Positions 25,547-33,262 of a stretch of 64,000 nt of DNA are shown one piece after another. This DNA is from Nonomuraea fuscirosea (GTDB taxonomy: Bacteria; Actinomycetota; Actinomycetes; Streptosporangiales; Streptosporangiaceae): the NCBI RefSeq assembly GCF_003001935.1, contig NZ_PVNG01000006.1:1-64000 (forward strand), read 5' to 3'. The number at the start of each line of letters is the position of its first letter. The stretch's first letter is position 1. Both the position numbers and the translations under genes were made by a program. The notes below the pieces were generated by a model. It made no database searches. It was not told where the DNA came from and saw nothing but the letters and a program-made list of their open reading frames with translations.

Positions 25547-26512
25547 CTAAGCGGGCGGGTCGTCGAAGCGGCGGGCGAGCAGTTCCCGCGCGGCCTTGAA
25601 GCCGGCCACCACGTCCGCGGCCGTGCGCTCCCGCCGCACCAAACCCACCGCCTGGCCCGCGTAGACGTACGCGCCGTCGAAGTCGCCCTTCGCCCGTGCG
25701 GCCTCCAGCTCGGCCCGCGCGGCCTCGTCGGCGGCCAGCGCCTCCTCCCGCCCGTCCCACCGGTCGAAGAACGCGTTGCGCAGCGCCCGCCCCCCGAACT
25801 CCGGCGGCCAGGCCAGCCGCTGCGCGACGTCGAAGACGCGGCCGTAGGCGGTGCCCGTCTCCTCCGTGGCCAGAACGCGCTCCCTGGCCGCCCCGGACAG
25901 CGTCGTCTCGGCGCACCCCAGGAACGCCGTGCCCACCCAGGCGCCCTCCGCGCCCGCGGCCAGCACGGCGGCCAGCCCGCGCGCCGTCGCGATGCCGCCG
26001 GCGGCCAGCGCCGGGACGCTCACCTCGTCCAGCACGCCCTGCAGCAGCGGCAGCGTGGCCACCTCGTCCCTGCCGTGGCCGCCGCCCTCTCCGCCGCGCG
26101 CCACGATCACGTCCACCCCGGCCCGCTCGGCCTCCAGTGCCTCCCGCGTGGTGCCCGCCTGCGTGGCCACGGCGATCCCGGCCGCACGCAGCGGCTCCAC
26201 GTAACGCGCGAAGTCCCCGTAACTCACCGACACCAGGGCGGGTCGCGCCGCCAGCACCGCGTCCAGCTGGCCGGGCCGCTCCTCCAGCGCCCAGGCCATC
26301 AGCCCGATCCCGTACGGCCGGCCGCTCGCGGCGGCGACGGCGGCCTGCTCGGCGATCCATGCGGCCGAAGCGGTGGCCGGCGCCCCGAACATGCCGAGCC
26401 CGCCCGCCGCCGACACGGCAGCCGCCAGCCGTCCGTCACTCACTCCCGCCATCGGCGCCCCGACCAGCGGAACCTCCAGCCCGAACCGCTCGGTCAGCCA
26501 GGTACGCAACAT
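25547..26512 (-). CDS. Nitronate monooxygenase-like FMN enzyme
   Basis: 321 residues from ATG 26512, which has GGGAGGG six bases upstream. A TIM-barrel flavoenzyme: LVGAPMAGVSDGRLAAAVSAAGGLG at the N-terminus, VIVARGGEGGGHG with the His expected near FMN, PALAAGGIATARG and GAWVGTAFLG. These match the NPD/nitronate monooxygenase family, which oxidises alkyl nitronates to carbonyls; some members are enoyl reductases. The gap to the phosphatase (25350-25546) shows no gene. No partner gene indicates the substrate. Confidence 0.85.
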   Translation of the reverse strand: MLRTWLTERFGLEVPLVGAPMAGVSDGRLAAAVSAAGGLGMFGAPATASAAWIAEQAAVAAASGRPYGIGLMAWALEERPGQLDAVLAARPALVSVSYGDFARYVEPLRAAGIAVATQAGTTREALEAERAGVDVIVARGGEGGGHGRDEVATLPLLQGVLDEVSVPALAAGGIATARGLAAVLAAGAEGAWVGTAFLGCAETTLSGAARERVLATEETGTAYGRVFDVAQRLAWPPEFGGRALRNAFFDRWDGREEALAADEAARAELEAARAKGDFDGAYVYAGQAVGLVRRERTAADVVAGFKAARELLARRFDDPPA

Positions 26513-26719
26513 CGGCCCCTCCCGCTCGCCCACCGGCAACGCGCGCCAGCGTATCCCGTTCGATCCGGAGCCCGCGCACGGGCCGCCGTCTGCCGAGGCG
26601 TCGCCGATGAGGCCGGTTCATCCGCTCCAGGGACCCGGGCAGGTCGTCGGGGTGGAGGCTTCGACCGGCACCTGAAAGGCGGCGGCTCCGTACCGGAACT
26701 CGCGCCTGAAGCCGGACGG

Positions 26720-27910
26720 TCAGCCGGCGGGAAGGGAGAGGCGGGTGGCGACGGCGGAGACCGCGTCCAGGATCCGGTCCACCTGCGCAGCGGTGTGGGC
26801 GGCGGTGACGCTCAGCCGGATCAGCGCCCGGCCCTCGGGCACCCCCGGCGGCAGCATGGCGTTGGCCAGCACCCCCTCCTCCAGCAACCCCGACCAGAAC
26901 CGGCAGCACGTCATGGCGTCGCCCACCCGCAGCGACACGGTCGGGGTGCCGCCGGCCGGGACGGCGAAGCCGAGCGCGGCCAGCCCTGAGCGGAGCCGTT
27001 CGGCCGCGGAGAGCACGGCCAGGCGGCGCTCCGGCTCCGTGCGGACCACGTCGAGCGCGGCCAGCGCCGCCGCCGTGCAGGCCGGCGGCAGGGAGGCCGA
27101 GAACAGCGCGGCCCGCGCGCTGTGCCGCAGGTAGGCGATGACGTGACCGGGCCCGGCGACCGCCCCGCCGAGCGTGCCGAAGCACTTGGAGAACGTCAGC
27201 GTCTGCACGTCCACCGCCGGCTGCAGCCCGAAGTGCTCGGCGGCGCCCCGCCCGCCAGGCCCCAGCAGCCCGAGGTCGTGCGCGCTGTCGAGCACGATCC
27301 GCGCCCCGTGGCGCTCGGCCAGCTTGACGATGCCGGGCAGGTCGCACAGATCGCCCCCGACCGAGAACATGCCCTCGGTGAGCACGAGCACCCCGGCCGC
27401 CGGATCGGCCTCCGCCAGCAGGCGCTCCAACTGGTCCAGGTCGTTGTGCCGGTAGCGGCGCAGCGGGGCCAGGCCGAGGCGGGCGGCGTCGATGAGCGAG
27501 GCGTGGATGTCGCGGTCGGCGAGCAGCAGGTCACGCGGCCCGAACAGGGCGCTGAGCGCGAGGTTGGCCTGGTAGCCGGTGGAGACCACCATCACCGCCT
27601 CGTGGCCGAGGAACGCCGCCAGCTCCTCCTCCAGCCGCTGGTGCAGGGCCAGCGTGCCGTTGAGCGCGCGCGAGCCGGAGTTGCCCGCGCCCAGCCGGCG
27701 CAGCGCCCGCGCACCCGCCTCCTTCAGCCGGGGGTCGCCGGACAGCGCCAGGTAGTCGTTGGAGCCGGCCATCAGCACGCGACGGCCGCCCACCACGGCC
27801 TCCCCGCCGCCCGGCCGTTCCTCCACCGGCACGTAGAAGGGGTAGACGCCCGGCGCGATGAGCGCCTCGATCTCGCCGGGCAGCCGGCACTTGCTGAACG
27901 GGTCCGTCAC
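26720..27910 (-). CDS. Alpha-oxoamine synthase, serine-palmitoyltransferase-like
   Basis: 396 residues of PLP fold I. Alpha-oxoamine synthases join an amino acid to an acyl thioester with loss of CO2. Blocks: GSNDYLALSGDPRL, GAGNSGSRALNGTLALH, PLP lysine Lys242 in TFSKCFGTLGG. TFSK and FSASLPP are closer to bacterial serine palmitoyltransferase than to biotin-pathway BioF, which usually has TLGKA/TFGKA. The usual D(E/D)AHS block reads DSAHDLG, an odd change. GTG at 27910 chosen. It is divergent from an ACP-ketosynthase-GNAT operon, which argues for an ACP-borne long acyl donor and a lipid product. No bioA, bioB or bioD genes nearby. Confidence 0.8.
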   Translation of the reverse strand: MTDPFSKCRLPGEIEALIAPGVYPFYVPVEERPGGGEAVVGGRRVLMAGSNDYLALSGDPRLKEAGARALRRLGAGNSGSRALNGTLALHQRLEEELAAFLGHEAVMVVSTGYQANLALSALFGPRDLLLADRDIHASLIDAARLGLAPLRRYRHNDLDQLERLLAEADPAAGVLVLTEGMFSVGGDLCDLPGIVKLAERHGARIVLDSAHDLGLLGPGGRGAAEHFGLQPAVDVQTLTFSKCFGTLGGAVAGPGHVIAYLRHSARAALFSASLPPACTAAALAALDVVRTEPERRLAVLSAAERLRSGLAALGFAVPAGGTPTVSLRVGDAMTCCRFWSGLLEEGVLANAMLPPGVPEGRALIRLSVTAAHTAAQVDRILDAVSAVATRLSLPAG

Positions 27911-27973
27911 GGCACTCACTTTCCGCCTTGTCCGGAGCGGTCCGGCGACTCGCTCCGCGTCAGGCGATCGTAG

Positions 27974-28002
27974 CTGACAGTGTCGAAGCGTAAGAGTAGA
28001 GT
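27974..28002 (+). promoter_or_regulatory. Promoter of the ACP-ketosynthase-acyltransferase operon
   Basis: CTGACA (27974-27979), 17 bases, TAGAGT (27997-28002): five of six bases of the -35 consensus, ideal spacing and a classic actinomycete -10. Start would be near 28009, leaving a leader of about 160 bases that consists largely of 36-base repeats before the ACP start. The stretch is AT-rich relative to its surroundings. Confidence 0.65.
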
Positions 28003-28008
28003 AACCGG

Positions 28009-28090
28009 CCAGGTCCGGGGGAAGCGCCTCGTGCTTCGCGGTGCCCAGGTCCGGAGGAAGTGCTCCGTGCCGTGCGGCGCCCGGGTCCGC
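28009..28090. repeat. 36-base repeat in the leader of the lipid operon
   Basis: CCAGGTCCGG at 28009 recurs at 28045 and, as CCGGGTCCG, at 28081, exactly 36 bases apart. The two full units differ at several positions (GGGGAAGCGCC against AGGAAGTGCTC). They lie wholly in the transcribed leader of the ACP gene. A regulatory role or simple slippage are both possible. Confidence 0.65.
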
Positions 28091-28171
28091 CGCGTCGCCG
28101 GCCCGATGCCCGACCAAGCGCCCGACCAGCACCTGACCGGGCGACAGCCGAGAGCCGACAAGGACGTGAGC

Positions 28172-28420
28172 ATGACCGAGGACGAGACCTTCCACCAGCT
28201 GCGCGCCATCTGCGCCAGGATCCTCTCGGTGGATCCGGCGCGGATCGCCCCCGACACCGACCTGCGCGAGGAGCTGGACGCCGACAGCCTCGACATGGCC
28301 GAGCTGGCCGCGGCGAGCGAGGACCGCTTCCAGCTCGTCGTGGACCTCGACACCGCCAAGCAGGCCCGCACCCTGGCCGACGTGGCCTCCCTGGTCCGCG
28401 CCGGGGCCCAGGCCGGCTGA
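28172..28420 (+). CDS. Acyl carrier protein
   Basis: 82 residues. The phosphopantetheine attachment site is Ser39 in ELDADSLDMAEL, the standard DSL motif, within a four-helix ACP pattern (ARILSVDPARIAPDTDL before it, LADVASLV at the end). ATG 28172 has AAGGA eight bases upstream. The stop shares a base with the ATG of the ketosynthase (TGATG). A dedicated ACP beside an alpha-oxoamine synthase mirrors bacterial sphingolipid loci, where the ACP supplies the acyl chain. Confidence 0.9.
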   Translation: MTEDETFHQLRAICARILSVDPARIAPDTDLREELDADSLDMAELAAASEDRFQLVVDLDTAKQARTLADVASLVRAGAQAG

Positions 28421-29736
28421 TGGCGGAACGGGTCCGCGTCGCCGTCACCGGCCTGGGCGTGCGCACACCGGGCGGCAACGACCTGCGGACGTTCTGGGAC
28501 ACCCTGATCGCCGGGCGCTCCACCGCGCGCACCATCACCTCCTTCGACGCCTCGTCCCTGCCGGTCGGCTTCGCCTGCCAGGTCCCCGGCTTCGACACCG
28601 GTCCCTACGTGACGGGCAAGCAGGCGCGCCGCATGGACCGGGCGACGCTGCTGGCCGTGTGCGCGGCCGACGACGCGCTCGCCGACGCCGGGCTGATCGA
28701 TCCGAGCGGCATGAACGGCCTGGGCGGTCCCGGCGGCCTCGCCGGCGCGTCGGTGCCGCCCGAGCGGCGGGCGGTCGTGACGGGCACCGCGCTCGGCGGC
28801 AACGAGACCGCCGAGGCCACCCTGCTCGGCGCCGCGTACGCCGCGCCGCCCAGCCCGCCGCCCAGCCCGCCCGGGGCCGGCGCGCAGCCGAGCGCACTCT
28901 ACGTCCCGAGGATCATGCCGAACGCCTCCGCCGCGTTCGTCAGCATGCGTCACCAGATCCTCGGCCCCAGCCTGACCGTCTCCACCGCCTGCGCCTCCGG
29001 CGGCCACACGATCGGGGAGGGCCTGCGCCTGCTCCGCGACGGCTCGGCCGACCTGGTCGTGGCCGGCGGCACGGAGGCGTGCGTGTCGCCCACGATCCTG
29101 CTCGCCTTCCACCGCTGCGGCGCGCTGTCGCAGCGGGTGAACGAGCCGGAGTGCGCCTCGCGGCCGTTCGACGCCGCCCGCGACGGGTTCGTGCTGGCCG
29201 AGGGCGCGGCGTTCGTCGTACTCGAACGGCTGGAGGACGCCGAACGGCGCGGCGCCCGCGTCTACGCCGAACTGTCCGGGTACGGCCGCACCTCCGACGC
29301 CCACCACCTGACCACCCCCGACCCCAAGGGGGAGGGCGCCGAGCGGTGCGTCCGGCAGGCGCTGGCCGACGCGGGCCTGCGCACCGGCGACGTCGCCTGC
29401 GTCAACGCCCACGGCAGCGGCACCCCGCTCAACGACATCACCGAGGCCCAGGTCATCGCCCGGCTGTGCGGGCCAGGCCAGGTGCCCGTCACCTCCACCA
29501 AGAGCATCCTCGGCCACGCGATCGGCGCGGCCGGGGCGATCGAGGCCGTGGTCAGCGTGCTGACGCTGCACGAACGCCTCATCCATCCCACGATCAACCT
29601 CGACGTCCAGGACCCCGAGTGCGAGATCGACGTGGTACGCCGGCCGCGCCCGCTCGGTCCGGGAGCCGTCGTGTCCAACTCGTTCGCCTTCGGGGGCCAC
29701 AATGCGAGCCTCGTCTTCACCTCCGCACGCCCCTAG
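28420..29736 (+). CDS. Beta-ketoacyl-ACP synthase, KAS I/II type
   Basis: 438 residues. Full catalytic triad: Cys191 in STACASGG, His331 in NAHGSGTPLND, His366 in SILGHAIGAAG. The C-terminal block is NSFAFGGHN. It would extend an acyl chain on the adjacent ACP by condensation with malonyl-ACP, or select the chain for the divergent oxoamine synthase. A Pro-rich insertion (PPSPPPSPP, about residues 146-155) lies in a loop before the active-site Cys. Coupled to the ACP gene by one base and overlapped at its end by the acyltransferase gene. No other fatty-acid or polyketide genes are adjacent. Confidence 0.92.
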   Translation: MAERVRVAVTGLGVRTPGGNDLRTFWDTLIAGRSTARTITSFDASSLPVGFACQVPGFDTGPYVTGKQARRMDRATLLAVCAADDALADAGLIDPSGMNGLGGPGGLAGASVPPERRAVVTGTALGGNETAEATLLGAAYAAPPSPPPSPPGAGAQPSALYVPRIMPNASAAFVSMRHQILGPSLTVSTACASGGHTIGEGLRLLRDGSADLVVAGGTEACVSPTILLAFHRCGALSQRVNEPECASRPFDAARDGFVLAEGAAFVVLERLEDAERRGARVYAELSGYGRTSDAHHLTTPDPKGEGAERCVRQALADAGLRTGDVACVNAHGSGTPLNDITEAQVIARLCGPGQVPVTSTKSILGHAIGAAGAIEAVVSVLTLHERLIHPTINLDVQDPECEIDVVRRPRPLGPGAVVSNSFAFGGHNASLVFTSARP

Positions 29737-30874
29737 CGGGCCGGCCACGGCGGCCGTGCCCGTGCGGGGCCGCCGCGAGCTGCGGGAGTTCATCGAGCTC
29801 CCGTACCGGTTGCACGGCCGCGATCCGGCCTTCGTGCCGCCGCTGCGGGAGGACTGCCGGCGCCTGCTCGACCGGCGGCGCAACCCGTTCTTCGAGTACG
29901 GCGACGTCGAGCTGTTCACCGTGCGCAGGGGCGGCCGGGTGGCCGGGCGCGTCGCCGCCGTGCACAACCCGCGGCACAACGAGCTCCGCGCCGCCCGCGA
30001 CGGGTTCTTCGGGCAGTTCGCCTGCGCCGACGACCCGTCGGTGGCGCGCGAGCTGCTGGACGCGGCGGCGTCGTGGCTGCGCGGGCGCGGGCTGCGCACG
30101 ATGCTGGGGCCCGTCGGGTTCACCACGAACGACGAGTGCGGGGTGCTGGTGGACGGGTTCGGCCGGCCGCCGAGCGTGATGATGCCGTACAACCCGGCCT
30201 ACTACCCGCCGCTGCTGGAGTCCTGCGGGCTGACCAAGGCCAAGGACCTGTGGACGTGGGAGGAGACGGCCGGCGGGCTGCCGATGGAGCGGCTGCTGCG
30301 GGTGGCGCGGCTGGCCGAGCGGCGTCACCAGGTCACCGTGCGGCCCCTCGACCTGGGCTCCGGCTACGACGCCGACATGAGGGTGGTGCAGGAGGTCTTC
30401 GAACGGGCCTGGCAGGGCAACTGGGGCTTCACGCCGATGACCGGCGCCGAGTTCGCCGACGTCACCGGGCGGCTGAAGGCGCACCTCGATCCCGCGATCG
30501 TGCAGCTCGCGGAGGTGGCCGGGGAACCCGCCGGGGTCGCCCTCGCCCTGCCCGACCTCAACCAGGCTCTGACCGCCGCGCGCGGCCGCCTGACCCGTTT
30601 CGGCCTGCCGATCGGGATGCTGCGCCTGGTCCGGGCGGTGCGCCGGATCGACCGGGTCAGGGGCGTGCTGTTCGGCGTCCTGCCGCACGCGCGCGGGCGC
30701 GGCGTCGAGACCGTGCTGTTCGCCAGGGGCCAGGAGGCCATCACGGCGCGTGGTTACACCGGCGGCACCGAGTACGGCTGGACACTGGAGGACAACCAGG
30801 CCGTCAACGGCTACCTGCGCCGACTCGGCTGCGCCCGCGCCAGGACGTACCGCATCTACGGCCGCGAGCTGTGA
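29702..30874 (+). CDS. Large GNAT acyltransferase, possible ceramide-synthase-like
   Basis: 390 residues, starting inside the ketosynthase gene (35-base overlap). It has the pattern of a family of long GNAT proteins: IELPYRLHGRDPAFVPPLR, NPFFEYGDVELFTVRRGGRVAGRVAAVHN, TNDECGVLVDGFGRPPSVMMPYNPAYY, and a late GNAT fold (ARGRGVETVLFARGQ, GGTEYGWTLEDNQAVNGYLRRLG). Relatives that I recall lie beside serine palmitoyltransferase genes, and the Caulobacter ceramide synthase has been described as an acyltransferase of this kind. N-acylation of a sphingoid-like amine is therefore a reasonable guess, not shown by motif. No membrane segments. Confidence 0.7.
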   Translation: MRASSSPPHAPSGPATAAVPVRGRRELREFIELPYRLHGRDPAFVPPLREDCRRLLDRRRNPFFEYGDVELFTVRRGGRVAGRVAAVHNPRHNELRAARDGFFGQFACADDPSVARELLDAAASWLRGRGLRTMLGPVGFTTNDECGVLVDGFGRPPSVMMPYNPAYYPPLLESCGLTKAKDLWTWEETAGGLPMERLLRVARLAERRHQVTVRPLDLGSGYDADMRVVQEVFERAWQGNWGFTPMTGAEFADVTGRLKAHLDPAIVQLAEVAGEPAGVALALPDLNQALTAARGRLTRFGLPIGMLRLVRAVRRIDRVRGVLFGVLPHARGRGVETVLFARGQEAITARGYTGGTEYGWTLEDNQAVNGYLRRLGCARARTYRIYGREL

Positions 30875-30923
30875 AGCCGACGGCGACCGCAGTTCACGAT
30901 CGTCCGGAAGCCGCCAGGGGGCA

Positions 30924-31817
30924 TCAGAGGTCGCTGCGGGCGGCCGCGAGGAAGCGGGCGAGCAGGGGATCGTGGTCGTCGCGGCGCCAGGCCACCGCGA
31001 CGGTGGTGCGGGCGTCGTTCGGACTGATCCGGCGGTAGGCGACCCCGTTCAGGCGGATCCGGCGGATGCTCGCCGGGGCGAGCGACACGCCCAGCCCGGC
31101 CTCGACGAGCGCGCACACCGTCTGCCACTCGACGGCCTCCTGGCCGAGGCGGGGCTCGAAGCCGGCGCTGCGGCACAGGCCGAGGATCCGGTCGTGGAAC
31201 CTCGGCCCGGCACCGCGGGGCAGCAGCACGAACGGCTCGTCCGCGAGCGCCTCGACCGGGACGACGCGCCGGGCCGCGAGCGGATGGGCGACCGGCAGGA
31301 CCGCGATGAACTCCTCGGCCAGGATCGCCTCGGCGGCCAGCCCCGGCTCGTCCGGCGGCTCGCGCAGCAGCCCGACGTCGATCACGTGCTCGTGCAGCGC
31401 CGTCACCTGCGGCGCCGAGGTCATCTCGCGGATCTCCATCCGCACCTGCGGGTACCGGTCCCGGTAGGTACGCAGTAAGCCCGGCAGGACGGTCAGCGCG
31501 AGCGACGCGGCGAAGCCGACCCGGATGAGCCCCGCCTCACCGCTGCCCGCGCGCCGGGCCGTGTCCAGACCGGCCGCGACCTCGCCGAGCGCGCGCCGGG
31601 CGGCGGGCAGGAGCTGCCGGCCCGCCGCCGTGAGGGCGACCGCGCCCGGCCCCCGGGTGAACAGCGGATGCCCGACCTTCGCCTCCAGCCGGCGGATCTG
31701 CTGGCTGAGCGGCGGTTGCGCGATGCCCAGCCGCTCGGCCGCGCGCCCGAAGTGGAGCTCTTCGGACAGGACCGTGAAGGCGTGCAACTGCTGAAGGTTG
31801 AGCTCGGGACGGTCCAT
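30924..31817 (-). CDS. LysR-family transcriptional regulator
   Basis: 297 residues from ATG 31817. N-terminal winged helix: LQQLHAFTVLSEELHFGRAAERL, then AQPPLSQQIRRLE. The remainder is the LysR substrate-binding domain (IRVGFAASLALTVLPGLL, EMTSAPQVTALHEHVIDVGLLREPP). It is divergent from the RidA gene with 73 bases between, the usual arrangement for a LysR activator and its target. AGATATC and CATATCG lie in that gap but do not make a clear T-N11-A site. It is convergent with the lipid operon. Confidence 0.92.
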   Translation of the reverse strand: MDRPELNLQQLHAFTVLSEELHFGRAAERLGIAQPPLSQQIRRLEAKVGHPLFTRGPGAVALTAAGRQLLPAARRALGEVAAGLDTARRAGSGEAGLIRVGFAASLALTVLPGLLRTYRDRYPQVRMEIREMTSAPQVTALHEHVIDVGLLREPPDEPGLAAEAILAEEFIAVLPVAHPLAARRVVPVEALADEPFVLLPRGAGPRFHDRILGLCRSAGFEPRLGQEAVEWQTVCALVEAGLGVSLAPASIRRIRLNGVAYRRISPNDARTTVAVAWRRDDHDPLLARFLAAARSDL

Positions 31818-31890
31818 ACGCTTAGAGATATCAGATGATGATGGGGACGGTCTTGGACATATCGCTCCTGGTCTTCTACGTTGTGGCCCT

Positions 31891-32277
31891 ATGACAGAGC
31901 GACGCGCGATCTTGAGTGGGTCCACCTTCGAGGAGGAGATCGGCTACGCCCGGGCGGTGATCGACGGCGACCGGGTGCACGTGTCCGGGACGACCGGCTT
32001 CGACTACACGACCATGACGATCTCCGGCGACGTGGCCGAACAGGCCGAGCAGGCGTTGCGCAACGTCGAAGCGGCCCTGGCCGAGGCGGGCTGCTCGTTC
32101 GCCGACGTCGTCCGGGTCAGATACCTGCTGCCCGAGCGCGAGGACTTCCCGCCGTGCTGGCCGGCCCTGCGCCGCCGCTTCGGCGACGTCCGCCCGGCCG
32201 CGACCATGCTCGTGTGCGGCCTGTCGGACCCCCGGATGAAGTTCGAGATCGAGGTGGACGCACGACGGCCCGCGTGA
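31891..32277 (+). CDS. RidA-family enamine/imine deaminase
   Basis: 128 residues. RidA/YjgF fold: YARAVIDGDRVHVSGTTGFDY, DVAEQAEQALRNVEAALAEAG, VRVRYLLPE, RPAATMLVCGL and a C-terminal EIEVDA. The Arg expected to hold the substrate carboxylate is in VVRVRYL. Members hydrolyse reactive imines made by PLP enzymes or deaminate related compounds. The ATG at 31891 has no clear ribosome site. The gene ends 5 bases before the convergent PAP2 gene. Probably controlled by the divergent LysR protein. Confidence 0.88.
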   Translation: MTERRAILSGSTFEEEIGYARAVIDGDRVHVSGTTGFDYTTMTISGDVAEQAEQALRNVEAALAEAGCSFADVVRVRYLLPEREDFPPCWPALRRRFGDVRPAATMLVCGLSDPRMKFEIEVDARRPA

Positions 32278-32282
32278 CGCGG

Positions 32283-33179
32283 CTAGCGGTGCGAGCTCTG
32301 CAGGACACGTGACCGCGCCTGCCGGGCCGGCTTCCTGGCCGCGTACCGCTCGATGGCGAAGTGGACCGCCAGCGCCACCGCCAGCCCGGCGGCCACGTCG
32401 GAGAGGTAGTGGTACCAGTCGTACACGACGGCCGCCGTCAGACCGGCGGTCAGCGCCCCCAGCGCGAGGCGGGCGCGGGTGGAGATGTGCCGGCGCAGGC
32501 TCAGCAGCGTGATCCACGCGCCCGCCACGTGCGGCGAGGGGAAGCACGCGCCGGGCGGGTCGAAGGCGGCCATGATCTGGTTCTGCAGCGACGTGATCAG
32601 ATAGCCGGACGGCTTGTACGCCGCGGCGAGCTCGGGCGTGGCCGGCACGGGACCGGCCAGCGGGACCGCGATGAACCCGAGGTAGCAGATCAGCAGCGTC
32701 GTCATCGCGGCGAACAGGTAACGCTCGGCCAGGGGCTCACGGCCGCGGACGTAGAGGACGATGGGAAGCAGGAAGCAGCCGTAGTAGGAGAAGTAGCAGA
32801 GCGTCAGCAGCTCGGTCAGCGGCGGGCTGCCGGCGGACACCGCGGCCACGTTCGGCGAGCCCCCGAACAGCGCCCGCTCCCAGGCGAGCACCACGTCGTC
32901 GACGAAGCGGCCGTGCAGCACGAGGACGGTCTCGGCGGCGGCGGAGTAGACGAACGGGAGCACCAGCAGCGGAGCGGCGAACCGGAGGACGGCGACCGGC
33001 CTGCTGCCGGGCCGCCGTCGCATGGCGGCGGCCAGGGCGAGCAGGAGCAGCGCGGCGAGCGCGTAGCCGGCGAGCAGCATCGGCCACTCGGGCAGGCGAT
33101 TCCGGGCCACGGCCACAATGACCGCCATTATCCCGAAATAGCCCAGCATTATCTTTTCAACCGGTCTGAATTCCACCAT
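32283..33179 (-). CDS. PAP2-superfamily membrane enzyme with Aur1-like motifs
   Basis: 298 residues and about six to eight membrane segments. The catalytic motifs are CFPSPHVAGAW with RRHIS, and YDWYHYLSDVAAG, in the arrangement of the PAP2_3 group that includes yeast Aur1 (inositol phosphorylceramide synthase) and mycobacterial relatives. These enzymes move a phospho-head group onto a lipid or remove phosphate. Together with the oxoamine synthase and GNAT genes 2-6 kb away, a head-group transfer to a ceramide-like lipid is possible. This is inference. A short AT-rich region with TATATT upstream probably carries its promoter. Confidence 0.82.
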   Translation of the reverse strand: MVEFRPVEKIMLGYFGIMAVIVAVARNRLPEWPMLLAGYALAALLLLALAAAMRRRPGSRPVAVLRFAAPLLVLPFVYSAAAETVLVLHGRFVDDVVLAWERALFGGSPNVAAVSAGSPPLTELLTLCYFSYYGCFLLPIVLYVRGREPLAERYLFAAMTTLLICYLGFIAVPLAGPVPATPELAAAYKPSGYLITSLQNQIMAAFDPPGACFPSPHVAGAWITLLSLRRHISTRARLALGALTAGLTAAVVYDWYHYLSDVAAGLAVALAVHFAIERYAARKPARQARSRVLQSSHR

Positions 33180-33262
33180 AAGTCCCGCGACCCCCGCGCC
33201 GTTGCGTCGCCATTCCGCGCCATTCGCTGGGGCTCAATATAGTCGCGGCACGCCCCGCACGA

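Noticed and set aside
26720..27910. Biotin synthesis enzyme BioF
   Set aside because: No bioA, bioB, bioC or bioD gene is near, the PLP block TFSKCFG and the FSASLPP block are SPT-like, and an ACP-ketosynthase operon faces it. BioF cannot be fully excluded without a tree.
28420..29736. Type II polyketide gene cluster
   Set aside because: There is one ketosynthase with a full active site and no chain-length factor, ketoreductase, aromatase or cyclase. The context is lipid-like.
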